Below, one piece after another: positions 18,267 to 28,483 of a DNA stretch of 64,000 nt; position 1 is the first letter of the stretch, and every line of letters starts with the position of its first letter. This stretch comes from a candidate division TM6 bacterium GW2011_GWF2_37_49 (GTDB lineage: Bacteria; Babelota; Babeliae; Babelales; RVW-14). The notes under the pieces are model-generated. The model had not been told where the DNA came from and made no database searches. It was given only the letters and a program-made list of their open reading frames with translations. The stretch lies in NCBI GenBank assembly GCA_000989955.1, contig LBTE01000003.1, forward strand, positions 1 through 64,000, read 5' to 3'. The position numbers and the translations under genes were made by a program.

Positions 18267-19082
18267 TTATTTTCTTCTCTTAATAGTTGCTTTACTTTTT
18301 TTCTTGCGGGTTCTGACGCCTTTGCAACTTTTACCCCAAGGAGTCACTGGATGTGATCCTGATTTAGATCGGCCTTCACCTCCGCCATGAGGATGGTCTA
18401 CAGGATTCATCGCCATACCTCTAACGGTTGGTCTGATTCCAAACCGCCTGTTTCTTCCAGCTTTACCAATTACCATGTTTCTGTAATCAGCACTTGAAAG
18501 CGTTCCAATTGTAGCCCAACAATCTAAGCTCACGGTTCTCATTTCACCCGATGGCATTTTCAAAACAGCCAAATCACCATCTTTTCCAACTAATTGCACG
18601 GAACATCCAGCGCTTCTAGCAAATTTGCCACCTCGTCCAACGTTGAGTTCAACATTGTGAATGAAAAAGCCAACAGGAATATTTTTTATAGGTAAACAGT
18701 TCCCTACTTTAGCTTCCGCTTTTACACCTGCAACAATTTCATTGCCAAGGCACAAACCCTCTGGTTTAAGAATATAAGCTTTTGCACCATTTACATACTG
18801 AACCAACGCAACTGGCAAATTTCTATTTGGATCATATTCAAAAGCTTTTACAATGCCAGGAATATCCCTAACAACTCTATTAAAGTCGACTATTCGATAC
18901 AATCGCTTAGCCCCACCACCTTGGTGTCGACATGTAATTCTACCATACACATTACGACCGCCAGTTTTATGTAACGGTACAACAAGAGACTTCTCTGGAC
19001 GTTTCTTAGTAAGATCATTCGTTTGCATGAATTGTTGTGTACGTAAAGAAGGGTTTCTTGGTTTTCTAGTTACTATTGCCAT
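18267..19082 (-). CDS. rplB: 50S ribosomal protein L2
   Basis: L2 is needed for subunit joining and peptidyl transfer. The product has 271 residues. The central GRITCRHQGGGAKRLYRIVDF and the C-terminal VRGMAMNPVDHPHGGGEGRSK, with the functionally critical His, are intact. Confidence 0.98.
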   Translation of the reverse strand: MAIVTRKPRNPSLRTQQFMQTNDLTKKRPEKSLVVPLHKTGGRNVYGRITCRHQGGGAKRLYRIVDFNRVVRDIPGIVKAFEYDPNRNLPVALVQYVNGAKAYILKPEGLCLGNEIVAGVKAEAKVGNCLPIKNIPVGFFIHNVELNVGRGGKFARSAGCSVQLVGKDGDLAVLKMPSGEMRTVSLDCWATIGTLSSADYRNMVIGKAGRNRRFGIRPTVRGMAMNPVDHPHGGGEGRSKSGSHPVTPWGKSCKGVRTRKKKSKATIKRRK

Positions 19083-19106
19083 ATTTTATAATCCTTCATT
19101 TCATAT

Positions 19107-19448
19107 TCATTTCGAATTTTCCGTAGAATTCAACGAATCTGACGCTCCCATAGATTCTAACATTCCAGGAATTTCGATTTTGTAACCTTTTTTTAAAGTT
19201 ACAATTGCTTTTTTCTTACCCGGAGTTATAAACACTTTACGCGCAAACAATTTGGATTTATCAGGAGTATTCACAATACAAACACTTGCAACTTTAACTG
19301 CCCAAATATTTTCAACAGCCCGCTTAATTGTTATTTTATTTGCATCTTTGTGAACCTCAAACGTTACCTTACCTAGTTTGCGAAACAACTCCACACTTCT
19401 GCTAGTAATTATAGGTTTTTTTATAATATCATAAAAATTTAGTTCCAT
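19107..19448 (-). CDS. rplW: 50S ribosomal protein L23
   Basis: L23 lies at the tunnel exit and docks trigger factor and SRP. The product has 113 residues with IIKKPIITSRSVELF, VTFEVHKDANKITIKRAVENIW and a basic centre. A Ser/Glu-rich C-terminal tail of about 15 residues is extra. Its start overlaps the rplD stop by ten bases. Confidence 0.94.
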   Translation of the reverse strand: MELNFYDIIKKPIITSRSVELFRKLGKVTFEVHKDANKITIKRAVENIWAVKVASVCIVNTPDKSKLFARKVFITPGKKKAIVTLKKGYKIEIPGMLESMGASDSLNSTENSK

Positions 19449-20068
19449 CGTGAAATCATTTCTTTAAAAAGTTCTACATCTTTTTTCAAAAAAACCAAAT
19501 TATTCATATTTACCATATCATATGCATTCGGTTGATCAAACGAAATTATATGCACACCAGGAATGTTTCTGAATGATGCAATTAATGTGGTATCATTAAA
19601 TTGTAAAAATAATAAAACTTTTTTATCGGTCAATCCAATAACATTCAAAATTTGTTTTGCCGATTTTGTACTTGATTTATCAAGAATATCAAAATCCAAA
19701 CAAGAAATTGACTCATTATTTAATTTTGAAAAAAGAATATTATTGAATACCAAACATTTTTGTTTATCATTTATTGTCAAATTCCTAGTTCTTGGTTGTG
19801 GACCAAATATAATTCCACCTTTTCGCCACAAAGGAGATCTCAATGATCCAGCTCGCGCCCTTCCTGTTCCCTTTTGCTTCCAAGGTTTACGATTAGAAAA
19901 AGACAACTCTGCTCTAGTTTTGCAACCAACAGTTCCTTGTCTCCAATTTTGTCGTAGCGCTCTTATAGCACAAGAAAAAGTTTTTGGACTAATTTCTTTT
20001 TGATTTAAATCTACACTCAAGGAACTCTTAATCTTGCCATCTGTTCCATAAATAGCTATTTCTGCCAT
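19439..20068 (-). CDS. rplD: 50S ribosomal protein L4
   Basis: L4 lines the exit tunnel and in E. coli represses the S10 operon. It has 209 residues with RQGTVGCKTRAELSFSNRKP, the tunnel loop GTGRARAGSLRSPLWRKGG, and a Rossmann-like globular domain. The C-terminal half is AT-rich and more divergent than its neighbours. Confidence 0.95.
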   Translation of the reverse strand: MAEIAIYGTDGKIKSSLSVDLNQKEISPKTFSCAIRALRQNWRQGTVGCKTRAELSFSNRKPWKQKGTGRARAGSLRSPLWRKGGIIFGPQPRTRNLTINDKQKCLVFNNILFSKLNNESISCLDFDILDKSSTKSAKQILNVIGLTDKKVLLFLQFNDTTLIASFRNIPGVHIISFDQPNAYDMVNMNNLVFLKKDVELFKEMISRWN

Positions 20069-20071
20069 AAC

Positions 20072-20701
20072 CTATTTTCCTTGCCTTCTAACCAAAACCA
20101 GAGAATTTGATTTGCCAGGAACGGCACCCTTTACAAGCAAATATCCTCTTTCACTATCAATTTTAACAAGTATCAACCCTCTGACAGTAAAATTTTTGTT
20201 TCCTTTGTGTCCTGGTAATCTTTTTCCCTTTATAACCTCGCCTTGAGTTCTCATGTGACTTATTGCACCAGGTCTTCTGTGAAATTTAGATCCATGAGAT
20301 TTTGGGCCACCACTAAAGTGCCATCGCTTAACAACACCTTGAAATCCAAAACCTATTGTTTTTCCGGAAACCGACACCGTTTGGCCCTCTTGCAAAGCCA
20401 CATTATTGAGCCCAATTCTTTGCCCAGGTTTAAAGTCGACAACATCTCCTTCAATTTCAACTTCTTTTATATCAGAAAAATATGAAGCTTTATTCTTTAA
20501 CCAAACATCCGAATAATCTTTATCCTGATACTTGTCTCTTAAGACGCCTAGCTGTACAGCAACATACCCATCTTTACTTTTGCTTTTTATTTGAATAACA
20601 TACAAATTTTTCGCGTCAATCGCGGTAACAGGAACAACGTTTCCCGTTGAGTCAAAAACTTGAGTCATTCCAATCTTTTTACCTAATACACTAGTTAACA
20701 T
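20072..20701 (-). CDS. rplC: 50S ribosomal protein L3
   Basis: L3 is an early-assembly protein reaching to the peptidyl-transferase centre. It has 209 residues starting MLTSVLGKKIGMTQVF. FGFQGVVKRWHFSGGPKSHGSKFHR and MRTQGEVIKGKRLPGHKGN include the glutamine-bearing loop. I prefer the ATG at 20701, with AGGA nine bases upstream, over the in-frame TTG at 20710. Confidence 0.97.
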   Translation of the reverse strand: MLTSVLGKKIGMTQVFDSTGNVVPVTAIDAKNLYVIQIKSKSKDGYVAVQLGVLRDKYQDKDYSDVWLKNKASYFSDIKEVEIEGDVVDFKPGQRIGLNNVALQEGQTVSVSGKTIGFGFQGVVKRWHFSGGPKSHGSKFHRRPGAISHMRTQGEVIKGKRLPGHKGNKNFTVRGLILVKIDSERGYLLVKGAVPGKSNSLVLVRRQGK

Positions 20702-20718
20702 AGTCGCCAATCCTAAAT

Positions 20719-21024
20719 CTACTTAATTTCGACATCAACACCAGCTGAGATATTAAGCTTCATCAATGCATCCATTGTTTGCTCAGATGGTGATACAAGA
20801 TCTAAAATACGCTTATGCGTAATTATTTCGAATTGCTCACGTGATTTTTTATCAATGTGAGGCGACCTTAAAACCGTAAATATCTTCTTCCGATTTGGAA
20901 GAGGAACTGGTCCCAAAACCTGGGAGCCTGTTCTCTTAGCTGTTAAAACAATTTGCCTTACTGCATTATCAAGCAAGCGGTAATCATAAGATTTCAAGGT
21001 TAAACGTATTTTTTGTTTTTTCAT
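20719..21024 (-). CDS. rpsJ: 30S ribosomal protein S10
   Basis: S10 is a small-subunit head protein and the NusE antitermination factor. From the ATG at 21024 it has 101 residues (usual 102): [42 protein letters not shown], then [24 protein letters not shown] three codons upstream is an alternative start; neither has a strong Shine-Dalgarno match. Confidence 0.96.
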   Translation of the reverse strand: MKKQKIRLTLKSYDYRLLDNAVRQIVLTAKRTGSQVLGPVPLPNRKKIFTVLRSPHIDKKSREQFEIITHKRILDLVSPSEQTMDALMKLNISAGVDVEIK

Positions 21025-21046
21025 TTTCGCCACTATTTTCTTAAAA

Positions 21047-22237
21047 TTACTCTAATATTTCAGTTACCACGCCAGCACCAACTGTTCTGCCGCCTTCTCG
21101 AACTGCAAATTTCAACTCTTTATGCATAGCAATTTTGCTGATTAATTCTACTACCACTTCAAGATTATCTCCTGGCATAACCATTTCACGACCTGCAGGA
21201 AGAGCAATGGTACCGGTTACGTCAGTTGTTCTAAAATAAAATTGAGGCCTGTAACCAGTAAAGAATGGACTATGACGACCACCCTCTTCTTTGCTCAACA
21301 CAAATAATTGTGCATTAAATTTTTTATGAGGAGTAATTGAGCCAGGGGCTGCCAAAACCTGACCTCTTTGCACTTCTTCCTTTTTTGTACCACGAAGCAA
21401 TACGCCAACGTTGTCGCCAGCTTCACCTTCTTTCATTTCTTTATTGAACATTTCTACGCCAGTAATAGTCGTTTTTGTTGTGTCGCCAAATCCAACAATT
21501 TCAGTTTCATCACCTATTTTTATCTTACCCTGTTCAATTCTACCAGTGACAACAGTACCACGACCAGAAATTAAGAATACGTCCTCTATAGGCAACAAGA
21601 ACGGCTTTTCTGTATCACGTTTTGGAAGTGGAATATAGGTATCTACAGCATCCATTAATTTAACAATTGATGGAGCACCAATATCGCTCTGATCACCATC
21701 TAATGCTTTTAATGCAGAACCACGAATTATAGGAATATCCTTGCCAGGAAAACCATAAAATGTTAACAGTTCTCTTACTTCGTCTTCGACCAAATCAGCC
21801 ATCTCGGCATCATCAACCATATCAATTTTATTTAGATACACAACAATTGCAGGAACACCTACTTGACGAGCCAACAAAATGTGCTCTCTTGTTTGAGGCA
21901 TTGGTCCGTCGGCAGCTGATACAACTAAAATTGTACCATCCATCTGAGCTGCACCAGTTATCATATTCTTAACATAGTCAGCGTGGCCTGGACAATCTAC
22001 ATGTGCATAATGTCGACTTTTTGTTTCATATTCAACGTGTGTAGCATTAATTGTAATACCACGAGCCTTTTCTTCTGGAGCTTTATCAATTTGATCATAA
22101 GCCTTAAATTCTGCCAACCCACTTTTTGCCAAAACATTTGTTATTGCAGCCGTCAAAGTTGTTTTACCATGGTCAACGTGACCAATTGTACCAATATTTA
22201 AGTGCGGCTTTTTACGCTCAAAAACACCCTTTGCCAT
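21047..22237 (-). CDS. tuf: Elongation factor Tu
   Basis: EF-Tu delivers aminoacyl-tRNA to the ribosome. The 396-residue product has G-motifs [19 protein letters not shown] and NKIDMVDD, the switch I segment [18 protein letters not shown], and domains 2-3 ending [15 protein letters not shown]. It is the only tuf copy in the window and lies between fusA and rpsJ. Confidence 0.98.
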   Translation of the reverse strand: MAKGVFERKKPHLNIGTIGHVDHGKTTLTAAITNVLAKSGLAEFKAYDQIDKAPEEKARGITINATHVEYETKSRHYAHVDCPGHADYVKNMITGAAQMDGTILVVSAADGPMPQTREHILLARQVGVPAIVVYLNKIDMVDDAEMADLVEDEVRELLTFYGFPGKDIPIIRGSALKALDGDQSDIGAPSIVKLMDAVDTYIPLPKRDTEKPFLLPIEDVFLISGRGTVVTGRIEQGKIKIGDETEIVGFGDTTKTTITGVEMFNKEMKEGEAGDNVGVLLRGTKKEEVQRGQVLAAPGSITPHKKFNAQLFVLSKEEGGRHSPFFTGYRPQFYFRTTDVTGTIALPAGREMVMPGDNLEVVVELISKIAMHKELKFAVREGGRTVGAGVVTEILE

Positions 22238-22268
22238 AGTTCATCCTTCTAACACAAAACTTTAGAAC

Positions 22269-24335
22269 CTACTTTTTAACAACCAATTGGTCCTGAACAT
22301 TCTTAGGGACCTCTCTATAAACTTCAAACTGCATCGAATAATTTGCTCTACCTTTTGTCAAAGATCTCAAAGTAGACACATAACCAAACATTTCAGCAAG
22401 AGGAACTTCCGCTGAAATGACTTGAACCCCTTTTTTGGTTTCCATTCCCAAAATGACTCCACGTCTTGAATTCAAGTCACCGATAACGTCACCCATGTTT
22501 TCTTCAGGCGTCAAAACTTCAACTTTCATTATTGGTTCAAGAATAACGGGCGAAGCCTTTGTACAACCATCCTTGAACGCCATTGATGCAGCAATTTTAA
22601 ACGCCAGCTCGGAAGAATCGACATCGTGAAAGGAGCCATCAAACACGCTTGCCTTAACGTCAACTACAGGATATCCACCCAAAACACCGGAATCCACCGA
22701 CTCTCTAAAACCCTTTTCTATGCCTGGAATAAACTCTTTTGGAATTGTACCACCAGTAATATCATTTTCAAATTCAATACCTGTACCGCGAGGCAATGGT
22801 TCGACCTTTAACCAAACGTGTCCGTATTGACCATGACCACCTGACTGACGAATAAACTTTCCCTCAGCTTCAACGGTCCGTTGAATCGTCTCCTTGTACG
22901 CAACTTGAGATTTTCCAACATTGGATTCAACTTTATGCTCCCTAAGCAAACGATCAACAATAATCTCAAGATGTAACTCGCCCATGCCCTTGATGATCGT
23001 TTGATTTGTTTCAGGATCATAAGTAAATTTAAATGAAGGATCCTCTAGCATTAATTTACGTAAAGCAATTGCCATTTTTTCATAATCAGCTTTACCTTTA
23101 GGCTCAATAGCCATGCTAATAACCGTATCAGGAAACGTTATGCGCTCCAATAATATTACGTGATCTTCATCACATAGTGTATCACCTGTTGTTACGTCCT
23201 TTACTCCAACGACAGCACATATGTCACCTGCAGAAACGGACTGAATTTCTTCACGTTTATTTGCATGCATTTTCACTAAACGACTAACTCGTTCAGTTCT
23301 ACCTTTAGCTGCATTATAAACATAAGAACCAGCCTCAAGTGTTCCAGAATAAACGCGAGCAAATGTTAAAGATCCAACAAACGGATCTGTCATAATTTTG
23401 AACGCCAATGCACAAAAAGGACCGTTCGGATCTGTTTTACGTTCCTCTTCGAGCCCATTTGCAGGGTTAATACCCTTGATAGCTGGAACTTCAAGAGGTG
23501 ATGGTAAATAATCTAAAACAGCATCCAACAATAACTGTACGCCTTTATTTTTAAATGCAGAACCACAAAAAACAAGCGTTATTTCTTGTTTAATTACACC
23601 AGCTCTAAGCGCTTTTTTTATTTCATCTATTGAAATATCTTCACCATCAAGATATTTTTCAGCCATAGCATCATCAAAATCACAGGCTTTTTCAACAATA
23701 ATTGTTCTTAATTTTTCAACTTTATCTTTATAATCAGCAGGAACATTTATCCAAGTTATCGTTGAACCCTTGTCTGACTCACTGAATGTAGCCATCTGTC
23801 TGGATAAAACATCAATAATCCCTATAAAATCTTCATACTCACCAACAGGAATCTGCATCGCAACAGGGTTTCCATCTAGCTTTTCATGAATCTCTTTAAC
23901 TACTGCAAAATAATCAGCACCGATACGATCCATTTTATTAACAAATGCAATTCTAGGGACCTTGTATCTGTCAGCTTGACGCCAAACAGTTTCTGATTGA
24001 GGCTCTACACCGCCAACGCCACAAAAAACAGCAACTGCTCCATCCAGCACACGCAGTGAACGCTCAACTTCAATAGTAAAATCGACGTGGCCAGGCGTAT
24101 CAATAATGTTCACATGATGATCTTTCCAGAAACATGTAGTCGCAGCCGAGGTAATTGTAATACCTCGCTCACGCTCCTGCTCCATCCAGTCCATGGTTGC
24201 TTCACCTTCATGAACTTCACCAATCTTATACGACACACCTGTATAAAAAAGAATACGCTCAGTCACAGTGGTTTTGCCCGCATCGATATGAGCCATTATT
24301 CCAATATTTCTATGTTTTCTTAAATCGCTACTCAT
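22269..24335 (-). CDS. fusA: Elongation factor G
   Basis: EF-G drives translocation. The 688-residue product has G-motifs [18 protein letters not shown] and NKMDRIG, then EF-Tu-like domain 2, and domain 4 with [16 protein letters not shown]. The C-terminal domain keeps [23 protein letters not shown]. Length and order are standard for the ribosomal EF-G of str operons. Confidence 0.98.
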   Translation of the reverse strand: MSSDLRKHRNIGIMAHIDAGKTTVTERILFYTGVSYKIGEVHEGEATMDWMEQERERGITITSAATTCFWKDHHVNIIDTPGHVDFTIEVERSLRVLDGAVAVFCGVGGVEPQSETVWRQADRYKVPRIAFVNKMDRIGADYFAVVKEIHEKLDGNPVAMQIPVGEYEDFIGIIDVLSRQMATFSESDKGSTITWINVPADYKDKVEKLRTIIVEKACDFDDAMAEKYLDGEDISIDEIKKALRAGVIKQEITLVFCGSAFKNKGVQLLLDAVLDYLPSPLEVPAIKGINPANGLEEERKTDPNGPFCALAFKIMTDPFVGSLTFARVYSGTLEAGSYVYNAAKGRTERVSRLVKMHANKREEIQSVSAGDICAVVGVKDVTTGDTLCDEDHVILLERITFPDTVISMAIEPKGKADYEKMAIALRKLMLEDPSFKFTYDPETNQTIIKGMGELHLEIIVDRLLREHKVESNVGKSQVAYKETIQRTVEAEGKFIRQSGGHGQYGHVWLKVEPLPRGTGIEFENDITGGTIPKEFIPGIEKGFRESVDSGVLGGYPVVDVKASVFDGSFHDVDSSELAFKIAASMAFKDGCTKASPVILEPIMKVEVLTPEENMGDVIGDLNSRRGVILGMETKKGVQVISAEVPLAEMFGYVSTLRSLTKGRANYSMQFEVYREVPKNVQDQLVVKK

Positions 24336-24350
24336 TAAAATACCCCACGA

Positions 24351-24833
24351 TTACCATGCATAATGAGAGAAGGCTCTATTTGCTTCAGCCATTCTATGCA
24401 CGTCATTTCTCTTTTTAACAGCTCCACCTTGCCCCTGAATCGCATCAAGAAGCTCTCCAGCTAATCGCTTACCCATAGTCTTATCTGGACGGCTCGAAGC
24501 AGCCTCTATTAACCAACGAAAAGACAATGCAACTGCACGGTCTGCACGAACCTCTGTAGGAATTTGGTATACGCCACCACCAACACGCCTTGCCTTAACT
24601 TCAACATATGGTCTAATCTGAGACATGGCCTTTTCAAACAAAGCAAAAGCCTTTGCAGGATCACCATCATTCTTTGAAGTTAAAATATCAAAAGCCTCAT
24701 AAACAATTCTACGCGCAACATCTTTTTTGCCGCGCTCCATAATAATATTTATGAACTTTTGAACCAAGGCAGACTTAAATCTTTCGTCAACTCCAATATC
24801 TCTTTTTTTTAATACTATTTTACGTCTTGGCAT
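24351..24833 (-). CDS. rpsG: 30S ribosomal protein S7
   Basis: S7 nucleates the 16S 3' domain and touches E-site tRNA. The product has 160 residues, starting MPRRKIVLKKRDIGVDERF and containing GGGVYQIPTEVRADRAVALSFRWL and VKKRNDVHRMAEANRAFSHYAW. It sits four bases from rpsL. Confidence 0.97.
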   Translation of the reverse strand: MPRRKIVLKKRDIGVDERFKSALVQKFINIIMERGKKDVARRIVYEAFDILTSKNDGDPAKAFALFEKAMSQIRPYVEVKARRVGGGVYQIPTEVRADRAVALSFRWLIEAASSRPDKTMGKRLAGELLDAIQGQGGAVKKRNDVHRMAEANRAFSHYAW

Positions 24834-24836
24834 GTC

Positions 24837-25197
24837 TTATGCACCCTTCTTACGTTTGGCACCGTACAATGAACGGCTTTGCATTCTTCCGTCAACACCT
24901 GAAGAGTCAAGCGTACCACGAACGATATGATATCTTACACCTGGCAAATCTTTTACCCTTCCACCCCTTACAAGAACCACTGAGTGCTCCTGTAAATTAT
25001 GGCCTTCACCGGGAATATATGCAGTTATTTCCTTGCCAGTAGTTAATTTCACACGAGCAACTTTACGCAAAGCTGAGTTCGGTTTTTTAGGCGTCATTGT
25101 ATAAACTCGCACACAAACACCACGCCTTTGCGGAAGATTTTGTCCTGCTTTTTACACTTTTACGTTTACAACGCACAAGTTGGTTTATCGTTGGCAT
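24837..25197 (-). CDS. rpsL: 30S ribosomal protein S12, frame broken near the 5' end
   Basis: S12 lies at the decoding centre. The ATG at 25195-25197 opens [20 protein letters not shown], a good S12 start. The conserved rest ([20 protein letters not shown], then [20 protein letters not shown]) lies in another frame. The two parts meet after about codon 21. Compared with typical S12, six residues (usually like PALQKC) are missing there, and the sequence is 17 bases short of an intact 126-codon gene. As given it would make only a short aberrant peptide, unless translation restarts at the GTG at 25112, which gives a 91-residue S12 without its N-terminal arm. S12 is essential, so this is an assembly or sequencing error, a real deletion rescued by another copy, or an exceptional case. 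Confidence 0.85.
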
Positions 25198-25315
25198 ACC
25201 GTATTATCCTATTTTAAAAAAATTTAAGTTACCTAACATTCCTTACCACGCCTAACCCAAGTGTTTTTGAAGCATATTTAGCTCCAAGATCATTCACCAT
25301 GCATAGCATTTATTG

Positions 25316-25343
25316 TGTATAAATATTGATTTGACTAAAACAA
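25316..25343 (-). promoter_or_regulatory. Candidate promoter for the ribosomal supercluster
   Basis: On the minus strand TTGTTT (25338-25343) is followed after 16 bases by TATACA (25316-25321), about 120 bases before the rpsL start. It lies in a 350-base gap (25198-25546) that is AT-rich and holds no gene or repeat I can support. The leader between promoter and rpsL could carry a regulatory structure, but I see no strong hairpin. Confidence 0.3.
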
Positions 25344-25546
25344 TGTGAATATAACAGCACAATTTTATATTTTTTCACAGTTTTTTCAACTAAAAAATAA
25401 TCATAGGATCAATCATGACAAAAAGATAACATTAATTGTTAATTTTTTAGGCAAAATTATATTCTATCAGAAAGTTATCGTATTTCATCTTAGATTAAAC
25501 CATTAACCAAAGCCTTCAACCAATGCTAGCCTGTCGAGTTCTAAAA

Positions 25547-26209
25547 CTATACTTTTGCTGGAGCTGATGCAGCATATTTTGTGAAATAAAATATAGATCC
25601 TAAGATGCCAATAATCATACAAATTGTTCCAACTGAAGCAGGATTGAAAAGAATCTTCTTACAATAACTGTTAATTTCGTGCGTCACAACAGAATGGTTT
25701 GCAGCTTCCAAAATAAGACCCTTGATGAATAGCTCGATTTGCTGAGCCGTAAAACCATGCTTCTTCATCATTTTTATCGCTTCGAAAATTTCGGAAATTT
25801 GGTCATCGTTAAGACCCTGCTGCTGTAAACCGGTAACAACCGATTCAAACAAAATTTGTAGCTTTTCTTTTTGCCCTGGTATTTGAATAGGTTTATTTTC
25901 ATCAGAATTTGCATCCAAATAATCGTCGCACATATCATTGATACACTCAGCAATGTCGCCTACTGTTTCTGAAGCTTCATCTATCGTTTCTACGGTATTT
26001 TGAATGACTCCTTGAGCGTGATTGAACATATCAAATATTTTATCTGAACTAACATTTAGTTTATCAGTAGATTCAATATGATGATCTTCTGGCGTTACCA
26101 TTATTGAGATTGCTTGAACCGGCTCAACTATTTCAGCATTTATTTGTACGTCATCAGCAAAAGCTCTAATTACAAAAATAGCAGGAATAAATAATAAAAT
26201 CTTCTTCAT
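25547..26209 (-). CDS. Exported, C-terminally anchored protein of unknown function
   Basis: A 220-residue protein I cannot assign. The start has AAGGAG just upstream and opens a signal peptide (MKKILLFIPAIFVIRAFA). The middle is acidic and helical (repeated Glu/Asp, for example ETIDEASETVGDIAECINDM) with a segment like LNDDQISEIFEAIKMMKKHGF. A hydrophobic helix lies near the end (SVGTICMIIGILGSIFYF), leaving a short Lys-ended tail. It would sit in the inner membrane with most of the chain in the periplasm. It lies just beyond the ATAD3-like operon and shares its signal-plus-helix layout, but a functional link is only inference. Confidence 0.65.
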   Translation of the reverse strand: MKKILLFIPAIFVIRAFADDVQINAEIVEPVQAISIMVTPEDHHIESTDKLNVSSDKIFDMFNHAQGVIQNTVETIDEASETVGDIAECINDMCDDYLDANSDENKPIQIPGQKEKLQILFESVVTGLQQQGLNDDQISEIFEAIKMMKKHGFTAQQIELFIKGLILEAANHSVVTHEINSYCKKILFNPASVGTICMIIGILGSIFYFTKYAASAPAKV

Positions 26210-26301
26210 ACAACTTCTCCTTAAAAAGTTTTCCTTCAACTACAACAACAACCTTACAAATTTTTTCTGAATTATAGTATAAAAATTATCTAAAAAAACA
26301 C

Positions 26302-26339
26302 TTCAATAAATAATCTGATTAACAAGATTATTTATTGAA
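26302..26339. terminator. Inverted repeat, possible terminator
   Basis: Fifteen-base perfect arms (26302-26316 and 26325-26339) around an eight-base loop, all AT-rich. It lies downstream of the 205-residue exported protein, following another hairpin at 26343-26383. Confidence 0.6.
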
Positions 26340-26342
26340 AGT

Positions 26343-26383
26343 AAAAAAGAGGCAAGTAACTTATGCTACTCACCTTTTTTTTC
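26343..26383 (-). terminator. Rho-independent terminator of the 26.4-27.0 kb gene
   Basis: On the minus strand AGGTGAGTA pairs with TACTTGCCT through nine base pairs, two of them G-U, flanked by an A-run before and a T-run after. This is the classical form for a terminator at the end of the gene starting at 27036. Confidence 0.65.
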
Positions 26384-26418
26384 TTGGATGATTTGTAAAT
26401 TGTTATTGTATTATAATA

Positions 26419-27036
26419 TTAATCAGGGTATGGGGCTAACGTGGATGGGTATGGGATTATTAATTCTGGAATTCGGCTAAAATCGTATTCAAACTTTTTT
26501 CTTTCGTAATAATCAACAATCCTATTCCAAAGTCTCTGACATACCCAGCTGGTAGCCGTGTAAGTACTTATCGCTAAATATTTTCCAGTTTTGCCAACAA
26601 TGATGCCGGCAATGATTATAGTTCCAGCACTTAATTTGCTCAAACCTTTGAGAGTCGTTAAAACACCATCTATCACCAAGTTTTTGCCATTCTCTGATGA
26701 AAAAAAACTTGAACAATTGTCAGTATTCTCTGGCAATGGAAAAACAGATCGATTTTGTGCTTGCATATTCTCTGTAACAAATTTTTGATTAAAGAAGTCT
26801 GGATCGACAACCTTAAAACTCTTACCATCTTTACCAACCATCACAATTAATGGAGCCATGGCAAATTTGCAACTAGGATCAATCTCTTTTACCCCATTTA
26901 CGACCTTTAATTCAGGATTGTTTGGGTCGCTGTAATTTACTTCAACTGGAACCTCAATCATTACTGCATTAATTTGACTGGCAACCACAAATAATGAAAC
27001 AAAAATAAATGCAAAATAACGAGCATTTGAATTCAT
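26419..27036 (-). CDS. Exported membrane protein of unknown function
   Basis: A 205-residue protein with no family I recognise. It begins with a signal peptide (SNARYFAFIFVSLFVVASQINA). A polar domain follows with two cysteines (Asp-Pro-Ser-Cys-Lys near 55 and Asp-Asn-Cys-Ser near 107) that could form a disulfide in the periplasm. A hydrophobic glycine-rich helix (LSAGTIIIAGIIVGKTG) lies near 140, and the end is rich in Pro and Tyr. The layout matches the neighbours at 25.5 kb and 27.5 kb: signal, soluble part, single late helix. Confidence 0.6.
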   Translation of the reverse strand: MNSNARYFAFIFVSLFVVASQINAVMIEVPVEVNYSDPNNPELKVVNGVKEIDPSCKFAMAPLIVMVGKDGKSFKVVDPDFFNQKFVTENMQAQNRSVFPLPENTDNCSSFFSSENGKNLVIDGVLTTLKGLSKLSAGTIIIAGIIVGKTGKYLAISTYTATSWVCQRLWNRIVDYYERKKFEYDFSRIPELIIPYPSTLAPYPD

Positions 27037-27119
27037 ATCACATCCCTCATATTTAATATATTTTGTTAGATTTATAACCTCAGGAACATAGGTTAACCCG
27101 ATTTTATCTCGAATGCAAC

Positions 27120-27455
27120 AGCCCTACTAGCTAAGTACTCATGAGACTGATAGGCCTCAGAGGATTGATGGCATAACTCAGTGGTTGAGTAACGTAATGC
27201 CTGATTGGAACGTGCTTTGTTGTAAAAGACATTGAATCATTTCAGCCAGTATCGCAAATTTAACGGTGCAGCTTCTGTTTTTGTAGTTTATAATTTGTCG
27301 TGGCACCAAGATCGTGACTTTTAGGGCGATACATCGACCATGTTGTTTGTGATGCGGCATTGGATTGAGGCTTACAAGAAAATTATAAATTTTTGAATAC
27401 GGCCTACGGGCCATGACTGGTAGAGGGTTTACAAGAGATTTTTGGTGGAACTGCA
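27120..27455 (-). repeat. R2 dispersed repeat, long degenerate copy
   Basis: This shares an ordered set of blocks with 32840-33310 in the same orientation: TTGAATCATTTCAG, TATAATTTGTCGTGGCACCA, AGATCGTGA, then TTTTTGAATACGGCCTACGG. The last block is the inverse complement of the R2 core seen near 49380 and 50880. No intact frame runs through it. With the adjoining terminator it fills the gap between two exported-protein genes. Confidence 0.7.
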
Positions 27456-27458
27456 AAA

Positions 27459-27502
27459 AAATAAAAAAGGGCCCCGCAAAACTGCGAGACCCTTTTTTAT
27501 TT
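27459..27502 (-). terminator. Rho-independent terminator of the ATAD3-like operon
   Basis: An outer 13-base-pair stem (27459-27471 with 27490-27502) and an inner CGCA/TGCG stem, with a run of six T on either side. It lies 17 bases beyond the stop of the 271-residue protein, the last gene of the operon. Confidence 0.85.
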
Positions 27503-27518
27503 AAAAATTTAACGAAAT

Positions 27519-28334
27519 TTATTGAGCAACGACGAGTTCAGCTGGAGCCGTTTCTGCCTCAACAAATGCTGATGATTCTGTCTCAACCGGTGCTGGTTTT
27601 GCTTGACTGAGAAGCTGTTTGAGTGTCGCAAGCTTGTCCAAACGTGATGCTTTTTTGTAAGTTCCGCTCTGGGTGTACATTTCAATGGCTAACGCGATAG
27701 CCTCGATTGTCATGGAATGGCTGCCTAGCATGTATGGGGTATTTTTGATGGAGGGCATTGAAATCCAGGAGCCTTTTTCTTCAGGCGTTACTGTTACCTC
27801 TTTTGCTTTATACATCATTGATAGCAACACAACAAATGCTACAACAACCCTTGCTACCCATCGAGTTTTTTCATTTTTATCGCTTAGTTTATTAATTTTC
27901 GCCTCGAGTTCTTTGATGTCGATGTCAGCTGCACCAAGCGCCTCAATATCTAAGCCTTTTGATGCTATCAATGCGTCTAACGCTTGATCAACGGCGCCTG
28001 TTTTTCTGATAAATATATCAATCAAATATCTTAAAATTGGAAAAATTGGGGTAGCTAGAACATTTTCCGATAGATTATAATAATTATGGAGATGCATTTG
28101 TGTTCCTAGCTGTAAGCCAGTTGCTATAATCGCAGCTGAAAGATCGCGAACAATGTCACCCGTCAAGGTCGTTGGCTGAGCAGCCATAATTTTTTGCACA
28201 GCTTCTGCATACTTATTCTTTGCGCTTTTAACGCTTTGAGAACTTGAAGTTACCGAAACAGGGGGGTTTTTTGCTGCATTCAGAGATGTAGCGCAAGTTA
28301 ATGCGACTAATAAAAACAATTTGGCTATTTTCAT
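27519..28334 (-). CDS. Exported membrane protein in the ATAD3-like operon
   Basis: A 271-residue protein without a recognised family. I chose the ATG at 28334 because AAAGGA lies upstream and a signal peptide follows (MKIAKLFLLVALTCATSLNA). A likely membrane-associated hydrophobic stretch is NVLATPIFPILRYLIDIFI near 90-110. A charged coiled-coil-like segment (ADIDIKELEAKINKLSDKNE) precedes a clear transmembrane helix (VARVVVAFVVLLSMMY, about 160-176), and the tail ends in Ala/Glu/Pro-rich sequence. It is the most distal gene of a minus-strand series starting at 32777. It may be a partner or substrate of the AAA+ ATPase. Confidence 0.6.
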   Translation of the reverse strand: MKIAKLFLLVALTCATSLNAAKNPPVSVTSSSQSVKSAKNKYAEAVQKIMAAQPTTLTGDIVRDLSAAIIATGLQLGTQMHLHNYYNLSENVLATPIFPILRYLIDIFIRKTGAVDQALDALIASKGLDIEALGAADIDIKELEAKINKLSDKNEKTRWVARVVVAFVVLLSMMYKAKEVTVTPEEKGSWISMPSIKNTPYMLGSHSMTIEAIALAIEMYTQSGTYKKASRLDKLATLKQLLSQAKPAPVETESSAFVEAETAPAELVVAQ

Positions 28335-28483
28335 AAAAAATCCTTTTAAATGTACTGATAAACTAGTTTCAACCAACAGTTTATAAATTGTATCAACTTA
28401 TAAACAAAAATCAACCGCCTGGCAGCATTTTATATTGTTACAGCGTAAAAATATTTAAATTATCAAAAACGCATATTCTTGCG

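Noticed and set aside
24837..25197. Programmed ribosomal frameshift in rpsL
   Set aside because: The junction lacks about six conserved residues as well as the frame, so a simple slip would not restore a normal S12. A deletion or assembly loss explains it better.
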